Source: Halopseudomonas xinjiangensis (lineage in GTDB: Bacteria; Pseudomonadota; Gammaproteobacteria; Pseudomonadales; Pseudomonadaceae). Taken from it: a stretch of DNA of 64,000 nucleotides. The DNA lies in assembly GCA_011050525.1 (NCBI GenBank), contig DRFO01000043.1, forward strand, positions 62,001-126,000, read 5' to 3'. A model generated the notes under the pieces. It was not told where the DNA came from. It made no database searches and was given only the letters and a program-made list of their open reading frames with translations. The position numbers were made by a program, and so were the translations under genes. This document shows positions 44,680 through 53,162 of the stretch, piece after piece. How positions within the stretch are numbered: the first letter of the stretch is position 1; each line of letters opens with the position of its first letter.

Positions 44680-46008
44680 ATGTATGCCGTCATAGGAGCC
44701 GGTCCGATGGGCCTGGCCAGCGCCCGCAACCTGCAAAAGCTGGGCATTCCCTTCATTGGTTTCGATCTGCACAACGGTGTGGGCGGGCTGTGGGACATTG
44801 ATAACCCGCACAGTACGATGTATGACACAGCGCACCTGATCTCGTCCAAGCGCATGACCGAGTTCAGCGAGTTTCCCATGCGCGATTCGGTGGCCCAGTA
44901 TCCTCACCACAGTGAGCTGCGCCAGTACTTTCGCGACTTCGCCGAGCATTTCGGGCTAACCAAGCATTACGAACTCAACACTCGCGTGCTATCCCTGGCC
45001 CCGGAGGGCGATGGGTGGCGCCTGGTCAGCGAATGCGACGGGCAACCTCAATCACGGCTGTTCGACGGCGTGCTGATAGCCAACGGTACGCTGCACGCGC
45101 CAAACATACCTGCGCTGCCGGGCGAGTTCGGCGGCGAGTTGATACATTCGTCGGCCTATCGCAGCTCGGATGTGTTCAATGACAAACGCGTGCTGATCGT
45201 CGGCTGCGGCAATTCCGGTGCAGACATCGCCGTGGACGCCGTGCACCACGCGCGCTCGGTGGATATGAGCCTGCGCCGCGGTTATTACTTTCTGCCCAAG
45301 TTCGTCAAAGGCCGGCCGATCGATACGCTGGGCGGCAAGCTCAAGCTGCCCCGTCCGATCAAGCAGCGGATCGACGCGGCGATGATCCGCATGATCATCG
45401 GCAAACCGTCGGACTATGGCCTGCCAGACCCGGACTACCGCCTGTACGAATCGCACCCAGTGGTTAATTCGCTGGTGCTGCATCACCTGGGACACGGCGA
45501 CATCAAGCCGCGCCGGGACATCCAGGCCATCGACGGCAAGACGGTTACCTTTGCTGACGGAGAAAGTGCCGAATACGATCTGATTTTGATGGCTACCGGG
45601 TACTTGCTGGACTACCCCTTTATCGACCGCATGCATCTGAACTGGCCCGCAGGCCTTGATGCGCCGCAGCTATACATGAATGTGTTCCATCCCCGGTACG
45701 ACAACCTGTTCATGATGGGCATGATCGAGGCGGCTGGGCTGGGTTGGGAAGGTCGCAACCAGCAGGCGCGCCTTGTCGCTCTGTATATACGCCAACATCA
45801 ACAGCGCAGCCAGGCGGCCGAAGCCTTTGACAAGCTCAAGCGCGAGCGGGCCTGCGTCACTCTGAACGGCGGCTACCGGTACATCAAGCTGGCGCGCATG
45901 GCCTATTATGTTAACAAGGAAGTCTATCTCGAGACCCTGAAGCGGCACATCGCTGAATTGAGTGTGGACCTGGAAGCGGATGCTTCCCAACCGGTTATTG
46001 CCACGTGA
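44680..46008 (+). CDS. Flavin-containing monooxygenase
   Basis: A 442-residue class B FMO/Baeyer-Villiger-like enzyme. The FAD motif VIGAGPMGLASARNL is at the extreme N-terminus, the FMO signature region reads ELIHSSAYRSSD (HxxxY), and the NADP motif is VLIVGCGNSGADIA (about residues 170-183). LILMATGYLLDYP is the conserved ATGY block. It inserts oxygen into a carbon, nitrogen or sulfur substrate that cannot be named. It is the first gene of a tight operon; its stop overlaps the transporter start (GTGA). Confidence 0.9.
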   Translation: MYAVIGAGPMGLASARNLQKLGIPFIGFDLHNGVGGLWDIDNPHSTMYDTAHLISSKRMTEFSEFPMRDSVAQYPHHSELRQYFRDFAEHFGLTKHYELNTRVLSLAPEGDGWRLVSECDGQPQSRLFDGVLIANGTLHAPNIPALPGEFGGELIHSSAYRSSDVFNDKRVLIVGCGNSGADIAVDAVHHARSVDMSLRRGYYFLPKFVKGRPIDTLGGKLKLPRPIKQRIDAAMIRMIIGKPSDYGLPDPDYRLYESHPVVNSLVLHHLGHGDIKPRRDIQAIDGKTVTFADGESAEYDLILMATGYLLDYPFIDRMHLNWPAGLDAPQLYMNVFHPRYDNLFMMGMIEAAGLGWEGRNQQARLVALYIRQHQQRSQAAEAFDKLKRERACVTLNGGYRYIKLARMAYYVNKEVYLETLKRHIAELSVDLEADASQPVIAT

Positions 46009-46898
46009 GCGGCGCGCTGCCTATCGAATTCGATCCGGCCAGTCTGATCCTGCTGAATATCATCATGGCCTGCATGATGTTCGGCGTATCGCTGAGTCTG
46101 CGGCTGAATGACTTCAAACGCATCGCGCTGGCTCCGGTCGCGCCGCTGGCCGGGCTGTTTGCCCAGTTCCTGTTGCTTCCGCTGGCGACCTGCCTGTTTA
46201 CCTGGGCGCTTGAAATCGATCCCGAGCTGGCGCTGGGCATGATTCTGGTAGCTTCCTGTCCGGGCGGCAGCTTTTCCAACATCATGACTTGGCTGGGGAA
46301 GGGCAATGTCGCGGTATCCGTCAGCATGACCGCCGTCTCCAGCCTGGCCGCCACGGTACTCACGCCGTTGAATTTCGCTTTCTACGGCTGGCTGAACCCG
46401 CATACCCGCGAGTATCTGACGCAAATCACGTTGGAGCCGGGCGGGATTCTGCTGCTGGTGTTACTTGTGTTGGCACTGCCGCTGGTGCTGGGCATGATCA
46501 CCGGCCGCAAGTTGCCAGGCCTGGTGGCGCGCAGCGAAAAACCGCTGCGCATCGCCTCGCTGCTGGTGTTTCTGGGTTTTGTCGGCATCGCCTTTTTCAA
46601 CAACTTTGGCCTGTTTATCGAGCGGTTTCACAGCTTCTTCTGGCTGGTGGTATTTCACAACCTGCTGGCACTTTCGCTCGGTTACGGCATAGGTCTGATG
46701 CTCAAACTACCGGTGCCCGACCGCCGAGCGGTGACCATGGAGGTCGGCATTCAGAATTCCGGCCTGGGTCTGGTGATCCTCTTCACCTTCTTCCCGGAAG
46801 CCGGCGGCATGATGCTCATCACCGCATTCTGGGGCGTCTGGCATCTGATTTCCGGTCTGACTCTTTCACAAATCTGGGCGCGTACCGCACATGACTAA
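46005..46898 (+). CDS. Bile acid:sodium symporter family transporter
   Basis: A 297-residue BASS-family protein with about nine or ten helices. Hallmarks are LASCPGGSFSNIMTWLGKGNVAVSVSMTA (sodium-binding crossover, read in parts) and MEVGIQNSGLGLVI. It probably imports an organic anion with sodium, plausibly the substrate or product of the monooxygenase operon. The GTG start overlaps the FMO stop by 4 nt, and the 3' end overlaps the epimerase by 8 nt. Confidence 0.9.
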   Translation: MSGALPIEFDPASLILLNIIMACMMFGVSLSLRLNDFKRIALAPVAPLAGLFAQFLLLPLATCLFTWALEIDPELALGMILVASCPGGSFSNIMTWLGKGNVAVSVSMTAVSSLAATVLTPLNFAFYGWLNPHTREYLTQITLEPGGILLLVLLVLALPLVLGMITGRKLPGLVARSEKPLRIASLLVFLGFVGIAFFNNFGLFIERFHSFFWLVVFHNLLALSLGYGIGLMLKLPVPDRRAVTMEVGIQNSGLGLVILFTFFPEAGGMMLITAFWGVWHLISGLTLSQIWARTAHD

Positions 46899-47820
46899 AC
46901 GCATTCTGATCACCGGCGCTGCCGGCTACATCGGCCACCAGTTGGGTAACCGTCTGGCCGCCCACTACCACGTGATCGGTACGGACATCCGCAGTCGTGA
47001 CGATTTGGCCTTTCCGGTGCGGGTGTTGGATGTGCGCGATGCCGGGCTGGCCGATTTGCTGAAGGAGCAGGGCATAACGCACGTGGTACACCTGGCCTCG
47101 ATTCTCCAGGCCTCGAAGGATCGCGCGCGGGATTTCGACATCGACGTTAACGGCACGCGCAATGTACTGGAATGCTGCATCAAGGCCGGCGTGAACCATC
47201 TGACCGTCACCAGCTCCGGCGCGGCCTATGGTTACTATGCAGACAACCCGGCCTGGATTGACGAACAGGACGCCCTGCGCGGCAATCCCGAGTTCGCCTA
47301 CTCCGATCACAAGCGGCAGATCGAAGAACTGCTGGCCAGCTACCGCCAGCAGCGCCCCGAACTGCAGCAGCTGATTTTCCGCCCCGGCACGGTACTGGGC
47401 AAAGACACGCGCAACCAGATTACCGATCTGTTTATGGCGCCGCGCGTTCTGGCGCTCAAGGGCAGCGACTCGCCCTTCGTTTTTATCTGGGATGAAGATG
47501 TTATCGGCGCAATGGAAATGGGCTTACGCGAAGACAAGAGCGGCATCTACAACATGGCTGGCGACGGTGCGCTGACCATGGCCGAGATTGCAAACCGGCT
47601 CAACAAGCCGCTGCTGACCTTGCCGGTGTGGTTGGTCAAGGCGGGCCTGCAGGTAGCTCAGTGGCGCGGCAAACCGACCAGCCCGGCGCAGGTCAATTTT
47701 CTGCGCTACCGCCCGGTGCTGAGCAACCGCCGGCTCAAGGAAGAATTCGGCTACCCGCTGAGCAAAACCTCTGCGGAAACCTTCGAGTATTTTGTCGAGT
47801 GCAATCGACTGCGACAGTAA
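46891..47820 (+). CDS. NAD-dependent epimerase/dehydratase (extended SDR)
   Basis: A 309-residue extended SDR. The NAD motif ITGAAGYIGHQLGN is at about residues 6-19, the catalytic pair in AYSDHK (YxxxK, about residues 134-138), and the preceding serine in VTSSGAAYG. Proteins of this type act on nucleotide sugars or on hydroxysteroids and similar substrates. Placement after a monooxygenase and a symporter suggests small-molecule catabolism rather than sugar nucleotide synthesis. Confidence 0.87.
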   Translation: MTKRILITGAAGYIGHQLGNRLAAHYHVIGTDIRSRDDLAFPVRVLDVRDAGLADLLKEQGITHVVHLASILQASKDRARDFDIDVNGTRNVLECCIKAGVNHLTVTSSGAAYGYYADNPAWIDEQDALRGNPEFAYSDHKRQIEELLASYRQQRPELQQLIFRPGTVLGKDTRNQITDLFMAPRVLALKGSDSPFVFIWDEDVIGAMEMGLREDKSGIYNMAGDGALTMAEIANRLNKPLLTLPVWLVKAGLQVAQWRGKPTSPAQVNFLRYRPVLSNRRLKEEFGYPLSKTSAETFEYFVECNRLRQ

Positions 47821-47876
47821 TCGAACGCCCATTCGCACACCGATCACTTGCAACCGGCGACCAAAGGGAACCCCTT

Positions 47877-48662
47877 ATGCGCATAATTTTGATCACTGGC
47901 GCTGCCTCAGGCCTTGGCTGGGCGATGGCCCAACACTGGTTTGCAGCCGGGCACAGCTTGGTACTGGCCGACATCGACGAAAGCGGACTGCACGCTCGGG
48001 CAGCAGAGCTGAATGATCCAGAACGGGTGCTGACGGTCACCTGCGATATCACCCGTGCCGAGGATATCCATTTTCTGATCGACGAGACCCGCTCACGTTT
48101 CGGTCAGCTTGATCTGCTGGTCAACAACGCCGGCATTACCCATCGCTCGCCAGCGCACCAGACCGACCCTGCGGTATTTCGCAAGGTCATGGCCGTGGAC
48201 TGGCAGGGCCCGGTGGAGTTGACCCTGGCAGCGCTGCCGATGCTGCGCGAGTCTGCTGGACAGATCATCTGCATCGGATCGATGGCCGGCTGGATGCCAG
48301 TGCCCGGGCGCGCCGCCTATTGCGCAGCCAAGGCCGCGCTGACGCAGTTCTTTGAAGTGCTGCGCCTGGAGCTGGAAGCCGACGGCATTCATATTCTAAT
48401 GGCCTACCCCAGCTTTCTTGACACGCCCATCGAGAACCACGCCCTGAGCAAGGATGGCAGCATCGCCAAACATCCCCGCTCGATGGTTGGCTGCATGCGC
48501 AGTGCCCAGTGGATGGCCGAACTGATCGACACCAGCCTGCAGCAACGCAAACGCTGGTTACTGCCAGAGCCGGTATCGCGCTTCGGCGCCCTGCTCTGGC
48601 GACTCGCCCCCGCGCTGTATCTGCGTCAGGTACGCAGACGCTTTGCCGGTGAGCTGCGCTAA
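47877..48662 (+). CDS. SDR family oxidoreductase
   Basis: A classical SDR of 261 residues: cofactor motif ITGAASGLGWAMA, NNAG in LLVNNAGITH, catalytic serine in CIGSMAGW and YCAAK (YxxxK). The C-terminal region (WRLAPALYLRQVRRRFAG) is hydrophobic or basic and may contact membrane. It is the fourth gene of the FMO operon, 56 bp after the epimerase. Substrate unknown; a ketone/alcohol conversion coupled to the FMO is a reasonable inference. Confidence 0.88.
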   Translation: MRIILITGAASGLGWAMAQHWFAAGHSLVLADIDESGLHARAAELNDPERVLTVTCDITRAEDIHFLIDETRSRFGQLDLLVNNAGITHRSPAHQTDPAVFRKVMAVDWQGPVELTLAALPMLRESAGQIICIGSMAGWMPVPGRAAYCAAKAALTQFFEVLRLELEADGIHILMAYPSFLDTPIENHALSKDGSIAKHPRSMVGCMRSAQWMAELIDTSLQQRKRWLLPEPVSRFGALLWRLAPALYLRQVRRRFAGELR

Positions 48663-48727
48663 ACCGCCGCAGACAGGCGAATTGAACTAACCAGTTGAGA
48701 TAGCATAGGCCGGATGAGAAAAACGTC

Positions 48728-49474
48728 ATGATTGTCGATCCCTGGATCTGGATCGGCGCCTTTATATTGCTCGCCTACACGGTGGAAGCCATCACCGGAT
48801 TCGGCAGCCTGGTCATCGCCCTGTCACTCGGAGCGCTGCTGCTGCCGCTCTCTGAACTGATACCGGTGATGATCGCGCTGAACGTGCTGATGAGCGGCTA
48901 CATGGCCTGGCGCAACCGCCGGCATATTCACTGGCCGACCCTGCTCAAGCTGATATTGCCACTGATGCTGCTCGGTACTCTGGCCGGTTACGTGATGCGT
49001 CCCTGGCTCGGCGATCAATTGCTTAAAGCCGCCTTCGGCGTGCTGGTGCTGTGGTTCTCTACCCGCGAGCTATGGCGCATGTATCACAAGCATACGGTGC
49101 ACCCCCATCCGCCCATGCTCAGCCGCGTACTCACCTTCGGCGCCGGCATTACCCATGGCCTGTTCGCCTCCGGCGGCGCCCTGCTGGTTTACGCCATGGC
49201 CGGCACCCCACTGAACAAAAGCCACCTGCGCGCCACCCTGCTCAGCGTCTGGTTCAGCCTCAACTCCTGCCTGTGCGTCATTTTCCTGCTCGACGGCACC
49301 CTGATGCCGGCCCTGCCCAGAGTGGTCACCTTTATACCGCTGCTGGTGGTCGGCGCACTGCTCGGCGAATTCCTGCACCACCGCCTCAACGAACATCGCT
49401 TCCGCGTGTTTCTCTACAGCCTGCTGGTGATCTCCGGCACGTTGTTGCTGGGTAAAGCGCTGGTGGATATGTAA
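48728..49474 (+). CDS. TauE/SafE family membrane transporter
   Basis: A 248-residue polytopic protein with about eight helices of the TauE/SafE family (sulfite exporter type): AYTVEAITGFGSLVIALSLGALLLP near the N-terminus (read in parts), and the second-half repeat GAGITHGLFASGGALLVYAMAG. The substrate is not predictable; sulfite, sulfoacetate and other anions are known for relatives. It is the last gene before the accessory region and is followed by a strong hairpin. Confidence 0.88.
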   Translation: MIVDPWIWIGAFILLAYTVEAITGFGSLVIALSLGALLLPLSELIPVMIALNVLMSGYMAWRNRRHIHWPTLLKLILPLMLLGTLAGYVMRPWLGDQLLKAAFGVLVLWFSTRELWRMYHKHTVHPHPPMLSRVLTFGAGITHGLFASGGALLVYAMAGTPLNKSHLRATLLSVWFSLNSCLCVIFLLDGTLMPALPRVVTFIPLLVVGALLGEFLHHRLNEHRFRVFLYSLLVISGTLLLGKALVDM

Positions 49475-49503
49475 GCCAGAGCATTACCTCGACCAGTTCC
49501 ATC

Positions 49504-49526
49504 GGGCGCCAACAACCTTGGCGCCC
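49504..49526 (+). terminator. Hairpin after the TauE/SafE gene
   Basis: Perfect 9 bp stem GGGCGCCAA / TTGGCGCCC with a 5 nt loop, 29 bp after the transporter stop. The tract downstream is GTGTGTAAAAAG rather than T-rich. It marks the end of the core-genome stretch. Confidence 0.6.
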
Positions 49527-49697
49527 GTGTGTAAAAAGAAAGTTGGCACCCCGGCAAAAAAGTATCACTATGCCAATAACTGCCAAATTGCAGTCCCCTC
49601 TTCGGTGGCATGGATGCCCGAACTACTTATCAAGACATCCAAACCCACCTGCTACTGCTGGTTGGCGGGGGTTGCTGTGCCTTCGGCTATAACGGTG

Positions 49698-49843
49698 TTA
49701 GATCGCGTGCGGTTTAACGTTCACCCGCTTGCAGCGAGGAGGGATAAGTGCATGATTAGCTTGAGAAAAATACGCTGCAACGAAAGAATGCTATATCGCG
49801 TATTAAAGACGCGTGCGATCTAATCACTGTTGAACTAAACCGC
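49698..49843. repeat. Nested inverted repeats of unknown nature
   Basis: Three nested complementary pairs lie within 146 bp: TTAGATCGC (49698-49706) with GCGATCTAA (49815-49823); GCGGTTTA-ac-GTTCA (49709-49723) with TGAACTAAACCGC (49831-49843); and TTGCAGCG with CGCTGCAA inside. The first two interlock in pseudoknot order. Integron-like R boxes GTTTAAC (49712-49718) and GTTGAAC (49829-49835) coincide with it. The region 49475-49925 holds no convincing gene. This could be an eroded attC, an element end or a structured RNA; I cannot decide. Confidence 0.45.
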
Positions 49844-49925
49844 TTTGCGGGGCTGAGTGGTCCAGGCGATTTTGGGGTCCAGCCACCACACTTTTGTTTC
49901 CACACACGAGATGAGGAAGCAGAAG

Positions 49926-50795
49926 ATGACTCCCCTAAGGCAACAGATGTTGACCGCCATGCAGATGCGCGGTTATTCACCCAGAACCCATGATGCTTAC
50001 CTGCGAGTTGTACAGGGACTCGCGTTGCACTACCGGCAATCGCCCGAACGGCTGAGCCTGGAGCAGATCAGGGCCTACCTTGAGCACCTTGCCTGTGAGC
50101 GGCACCTCTCCGCATCAACTTGCCGGCAGGCGCTGCATGCGATTCGCTTTCTGTTCGTGCAGGTACTCAAGCGTCCGGATCTGGATGAACCGATACCGGT
50201 GCCCAAGCTGCCGCAGCGCATACCAGAGTTGCTGACGCGCGATGAAGTCGCGCGCATTCTAGCCGCCTGCACCAATGACAAGCATCAGATGATGCTCGAG
50301 GTCTGTTATGGCTGCGGCTTGCGGGTCAGTGAGTTATGCCGGCTCAAGGTCAGCAGCATCGATGGACAGCGCCACCTGCTGCGCGTGACTCAGGGCAAGG
50401 GCGCCAAGGATCGCCCGGTCATCCTCCCCGACACGTTGTTGCAACACCTGCAGGTTTACTGGCAACGCTATCGACCAAGCGACTGGCTGTTCCCCAGCAC
50501 GCTCATGCCAGAGGCCGCGCTCAGTCCCAGCAGCATCCAGAAGGTCTACCTCCGGGTTAAAGCCGCGGCGGGCGTTCGCCGCCAAGGCGGTATTCATGGC
50601 CTGCGCCACGCCTATGCCACCCACCTGCTGGAGGGCGGTTTACCCATCCACCAGCTGCAGCATCTGTTGGGCCACAGCGATATTCGCACTACCCTGCGCT
50701 ACGTCCACTGGCTGCCCGGGGGCGCCCAGCGCAGTGACCCGGATACCGATCTGATCGCGCGGTTGGAAGGAAGGGCAAAGGTGTCCCATGGGTAG
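49926..50795 (+). CDS. Tyrosine recombinase of the IS91-like element
   Basis: A 289-residue phage-integrase-family protein with an N-terminal SAM-like domain (YSPRTHDAYLRVVQGLA) and a C-terminal catalytic domain with the full set: R133 (GLRVSEL), K158, H224 and R227 (HGLRHAYATHLL), H250 (LLGH) and nucleophile Y259 (TTLRYVH). The extra helix insertion typical of integron integrases (IntI) is absent, and the gene points toward the cassettes instead of away, so it is not IntI. A GAGGAAG precedes ATG 49926. It overlaps the transposase gene by 8 nt. Confidence 0.87.
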   Translation: MTPLRQQMLTAMQMRGYSPRTHDAYLRVVQGLALHYRQSPERLSLEQIRAYLEHLACERHLSASTCRQALHAIRFLFVQVLKRPDLDEPIPVPKLPQRIPELLTRDEVARILAACTNDKHQMMLEVCYGCGLRVSELCRLKVSSIDGQRHLLRVTQGKGAKDRPVILPDTLLQHLQVYWQRYRPSDWLFPSTLMPEAALSPSSIQKVYLRVKAAAGVRRQGGIHGLRHAYATHLLEGGLPIHQLQHLLGHSDIRTTLRYVHWLPGGAQRSDPDTDLIARLEGRAKVSHG

Positions 50796-51936
50796 CGAAG
50801 CCAGCGTGCAGGAGGCGCTGAGTCGTTTTCTTGAACCGCAAGGGCTCGATGCGCATCGTCTGCGGATCTGCAGCCATCTGCTGAACTGCCGTACCGCGGC
50901 CATGGGTGGTCGGCAATGGCACTGCAACATCTGCGCGCATGACCAGGTGCAGTACTTCAGCTGCCGTGATCGGCATTGCCCGCAGTGCCAGGGGCGAGCC
51001 ATCCAGGACTGGTCCGCGCGACAGCGCGCTGATGTGTTGCCGGTGCCTTATCACCACCTGGTGTTTACCCTGCCGCATCAACTCAATGGCTGGGTGCAGT
51101 TGCATCCCGAAGTGATCTATCGGCTGCTGTTCAAGGCCGTCTGGGGCACGCTGGATCAGTTTGGTCGAGATCCCAAACGGTTGAATGGTCAACTGGGCAT
51201 GACCGCCGTGCTGCACACCTGGGGCCAGACCCTGACCCAGCATGTGCACCTGCATTGCCTGGTACCGGCAGGCGCCTTGAGCGCCGATGGCCAATGGCAC
51301 GCGGCGCGCAGCAGCTATCTGTTCCCGGTGCGTGCCCTGTCCAGATGCTTTCGGGGTTTGATGGTCAGCGCCCTGCGTCAGGCCGCCAGGTTGCAGCAGC
51401 TCCAGCGCGTAACGCGGCCACACGAAGTGAGTCAACTACTTCACGCGTTGATGAGCACCGAATGGGTGGTGTACAGCAAGCCCTGCCTGCAGCACACCTC
51501 AACGGTGATCGACTACCTGGCGCGCTACACCCGTCGGATCGCCATCAGCAATGCGCGGTTAGAGCAGGTGACTACGCAGGACGTGACGTTGCGCTACAAG
51601 GACTACCGGCACGGGGCCAGACAGCGGCGCATGACCCTGGCCGGCGATGAGTTCGTGCGGCGGTTTTTGCTTCACGTCCTGCCGAAGGGATTGATGCGAG
51701 TCAGGCATTACGGCTTTCTGGCCAACCGATGTCGACGAACCCACCTGGCCGCCATACAGAAAACGTTGCAGCACATGCATGACCCAGCGCCTGACACAGT
51801 ACCGCTCACCGACGCGGCAGCTATTTATCAGTGCCACGTCTGCAAGCAACGCTCAATGGTCTGCACCGGCATCCTGGCGCCGAAACAGCCTGGACCGTGG
51901 CGCACCTGGCCGGGACGGCAAGAGCGACGATGTTGA
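50788..51936 (+). CDS. IS91-family HUH transposase
   Basis: A 382-residue rolling-circle transposase. An N-terminal zinc-binding part has CNICAHDQ and CRDRHCPQCQG (about residues 46-68); the HUH motif is HVHLH at residues 152-156; the paired catalytic tyrosines are in DYLARYTRR (about residues 240-248, spacing Y-x3-Y). All catalytic motifs look intact and length is normal, so the element may be active. A second cysteine pair (CHVCKQ) lies near the C-terminus. Confidence 0.92.
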   Translation: MGSEASVQEALSRFLEPQGLDAHRLRICSHLLNCRTAAMGGRQWHCNICAHDQVQYFSCRDRHCPQCQGRAIQDWSARQRADVLPVPYHHLVFTLPHQLNGWVQLHPEVIYRLLFKAVWGTLDQFGRDPKRLNGQLGMTAVLHTWGQTLTQHVHLHCLVPAGALSADGQWHAARSSYLFPVRALSRCFRGLMVSALRQAARLQQLQRVTRPHEVSQLLHALMSTEWVVYSKPCLQHTSTVIDYLARYTRRIAISNARLEQVTTQDVTLRYKDYRHGARQRRMTLAGDEFVRRFLLHVLPKGLMRVRHYGFLANRCRRTHLAAIQKTLQHMHDPAPDTVPLTDAAAIYQCHVCKQRSMVCTGILAPKQPGPWRTWPGRQERRC

Positions 51937-51943
51937 TCGACTG

Positions 51944-52010
51944 AAGCCAGCAGGGGAGATTGACTGCCCAGAAAATCGAGGCACGGGCAACTTTGGGTGC
52001 CCACTGGCTT
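51944..52010. repeat. Hairpin downstream of the transposase, candidate IS91 end
   Basis: Outer stem AAGCCAG (51944-51950) with CTGGCTT (52004-52010) and inner stem GGGCA (51985-51989) with TGCCC (51998-52002). Structured, GC-rich hairpins mark the oriIS and terIS ends of IS91 elements. The remaining non-coding stretch up to 52186 shows nothing else recognisable. Confidence 0.4.
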
Positions 52011-52186
52011 TCGGTCAGAAATAGCGTTAATTTTGAGTCATGAAGGGACAAACAAGAGCCAATAGGGACCAAAATATGACGACTTTGCACATAGTTGAAA
52101 GCCGATTTTCTGCCGTCCAGCTCGACCGTCATCCCTCGCTTGAATACAAAACCCTATAAATGCCCCCGCATCAGTGTGGCGGCTCA

Positions 52187-52245
52187 GTTCAACAGACATT
52201 TGAACGGCATGCTGGACACGCCGTTCAAATGCTTAGATGTTGGGC
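52187..52245 (+). repeat. attC site 1 (59 bp)
   Basis: R'' box GTTCAAC (52187-52193) and R' box GTTGGGC (52239-52245) flank a perfect 12 bp stem CATTTGAACGGC / GCCGTTCAAATG with an 11 nt loop. The cassette that should precede it is missing or cut off by the IS91-like element. Confidence 0.65.
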
Positions 52246-52256
52246 AGAGATACAAC

Positions 52257-52670
52257 ATGGATAGTTCTAAGATCGAACCGGAAATCAAGCATAAGAGTGG
52301 GACGCGGTTTCCCTGGGTCTATGTACTGAGATGGCTTGTGCTCGGCTATGGAGTCGTAAGCTTTGTGTCGTTCAGTTTATTCATGATTCAGGCGGGCGAC
52401 GCCCTCCCGATCACCACCCGTATGTTTTTTCCAGGACTGCAATTTCTGTTTCTGGTTGGCGGGGTTCTGCTGGTCCTACGTCCTAGGCAAGCGCTATACG
52501 CGGCGGTTCTGTTCTCTGGGCATCTAATTGTCGCGTTCGGCCATACCTACGACCGGTACCCAACTATTCTTTTTACGTCTGAGTACGTTGTGAAGTGGCT
52601 GATTTCGATAGGATCCGTAGCGCTAAGCCTTTACGTGTTCTACTGCCAGCGACGAATAAGACAGAAATAG
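52257..52670 (+). CDS. Cassette 1: small membrane protein
   Basis: A 137-residue protein with four predicted helices (about residues 21-43, 54-74, 80-97 and 108-130) and charged ends. I do not recognise the family. It starts at ATG 52257, 12 bp after the cassette boundary, a spacing usual for cassette genes. It ends 37 bp before attC 2. Function unknown. Confidence 0.65.
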   Translation: MDSSKIEPEIKHKSGTRFPWVYVLRWLVLGYGVVSFVSFSLFMIQAGDALPITTRMFFPGLQFLFLVGGVLLVLRPRQALYAAVLFSGHLIVAFGHTYDRYPTILFTSEYVVKWLISIGSVALSLYVFYCQRRIRQK

Positions 52671-52706
52671 GAGAGCACCGTTGCTCGAGCCGCGGGGCAT
52701 GATCCA

Positions 52707-52784
52707 GCCCAACAAGTCGCTTTTGTCGGACAATTTCTCCACCGCTTCGCGGCTACAAAATTGCCGCAAAGCTCTACGTTAGGC
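52707..52784 (+). repeat. attC site 2 (78 bp)
   Basis: R'' GCCCAAC (52707-52713) and R' GTTAGGC (52778-52784), both full consensus, with the central CCGCTTCGCGGCTACAA. Recombination would be expected between G and TT of the R' box. Confidence 0.9.
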
Positions 52785-52791
52785 ATCACAA

Positions 52792-53064
52792 ATGACATCG
52801 AGTGACGTTGAAAAAGCAGTTGCGGCGACTGAGGCATTCGTATCGGTCTTGCAAGCAGAAGATTTGCCGGGCTGGGCAAAGCGCTTCGCTCAGATTGCGG
52901 CCTACCTCAAGGTTGGTGATGTCGAAGGCGCACTGCACAGTTATCGAAATACGTCTTATGCCGGCCCTGGCAGCCTTAGCGACATCTATGCTCAGGATCA
53001 AGCAGCATTTGACCGGGCGTGGAGCCAGTGTTCAGTTGCTTTACGTGCGCTGCGTAAGGCCTAA
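52792..53064 (+). CDS. Cassette 2: hypothetical soluble protein
   Basis: A 90-residue, mostly helical soluble protein (VEKAVAATEAFVSVLQAED… GDVEGALHSYRNTSYAGPGSLSDIY). No family recognised. The ATG is 8 bp inside the cassette, and the stop codon TAA lies inside the R'' box of attC 3, a normal economy of cassette genes. Confidence 0.65.
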   Translation: MTSSDVEKAVAATEAFVSVLQAEDLPGWAKRFAQIAAYLKVGDVEGALHSYRNTSYAGPGSLSDIYAQDQAAFDRAWSQCSVALRALRKA

Positions 53065-53151
53065 CAAACGGCTGTTGTCGCCCCTTCGGGGCTGGGACGG
53101 CCTTTCCGCCGCTAAGCGGCTACAAGTCCGCCCCAAAGCCGGGCGTTATGT
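53059..53151 (+). repeat. attC site 3 (93 bp)
   Basis: R'' GCCTAAC (53059-53065) and R' GTTATGT (53145-53151; one deviation from GTTRRRY). It is longer than its relatives because of an extra hairpin CCCCTTCGGGG in the left arm; the core CCGCTAAGCGGCTACAA is kept. Confidence 0.88.
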
Positions 53152-53162
53152 GAATACCACTT

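Larger units (their letters stand above)
49926..52010 (+). mobile_element. IS91-like element with accessory tyrosine recombinase
   Basis: Two overlapping genes, a tyrosine recombinase and a HUH-type transposase, form the IS91 subgroup that carries an integrase-like gene. IS91 elements move by rolling-circle replication, have no terminal inverted repeats and make no target duplication, so the ends cannot be fixed by eye. The right end probably lies at or shortly after the hairpin at 51944-52010 and the left end between 49527 and 49926. The element sits at the 5' edge of the cassette array. Confidence 0.75.

Noticed and set aside
49926-50795. Tyrosine recombinase as the integron integrase IntI
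   Set aside because: It lacks the extra helix patch of IntI, it overlaps an IS91 transposase gene, and it points toward the cassettes rather than away from them.
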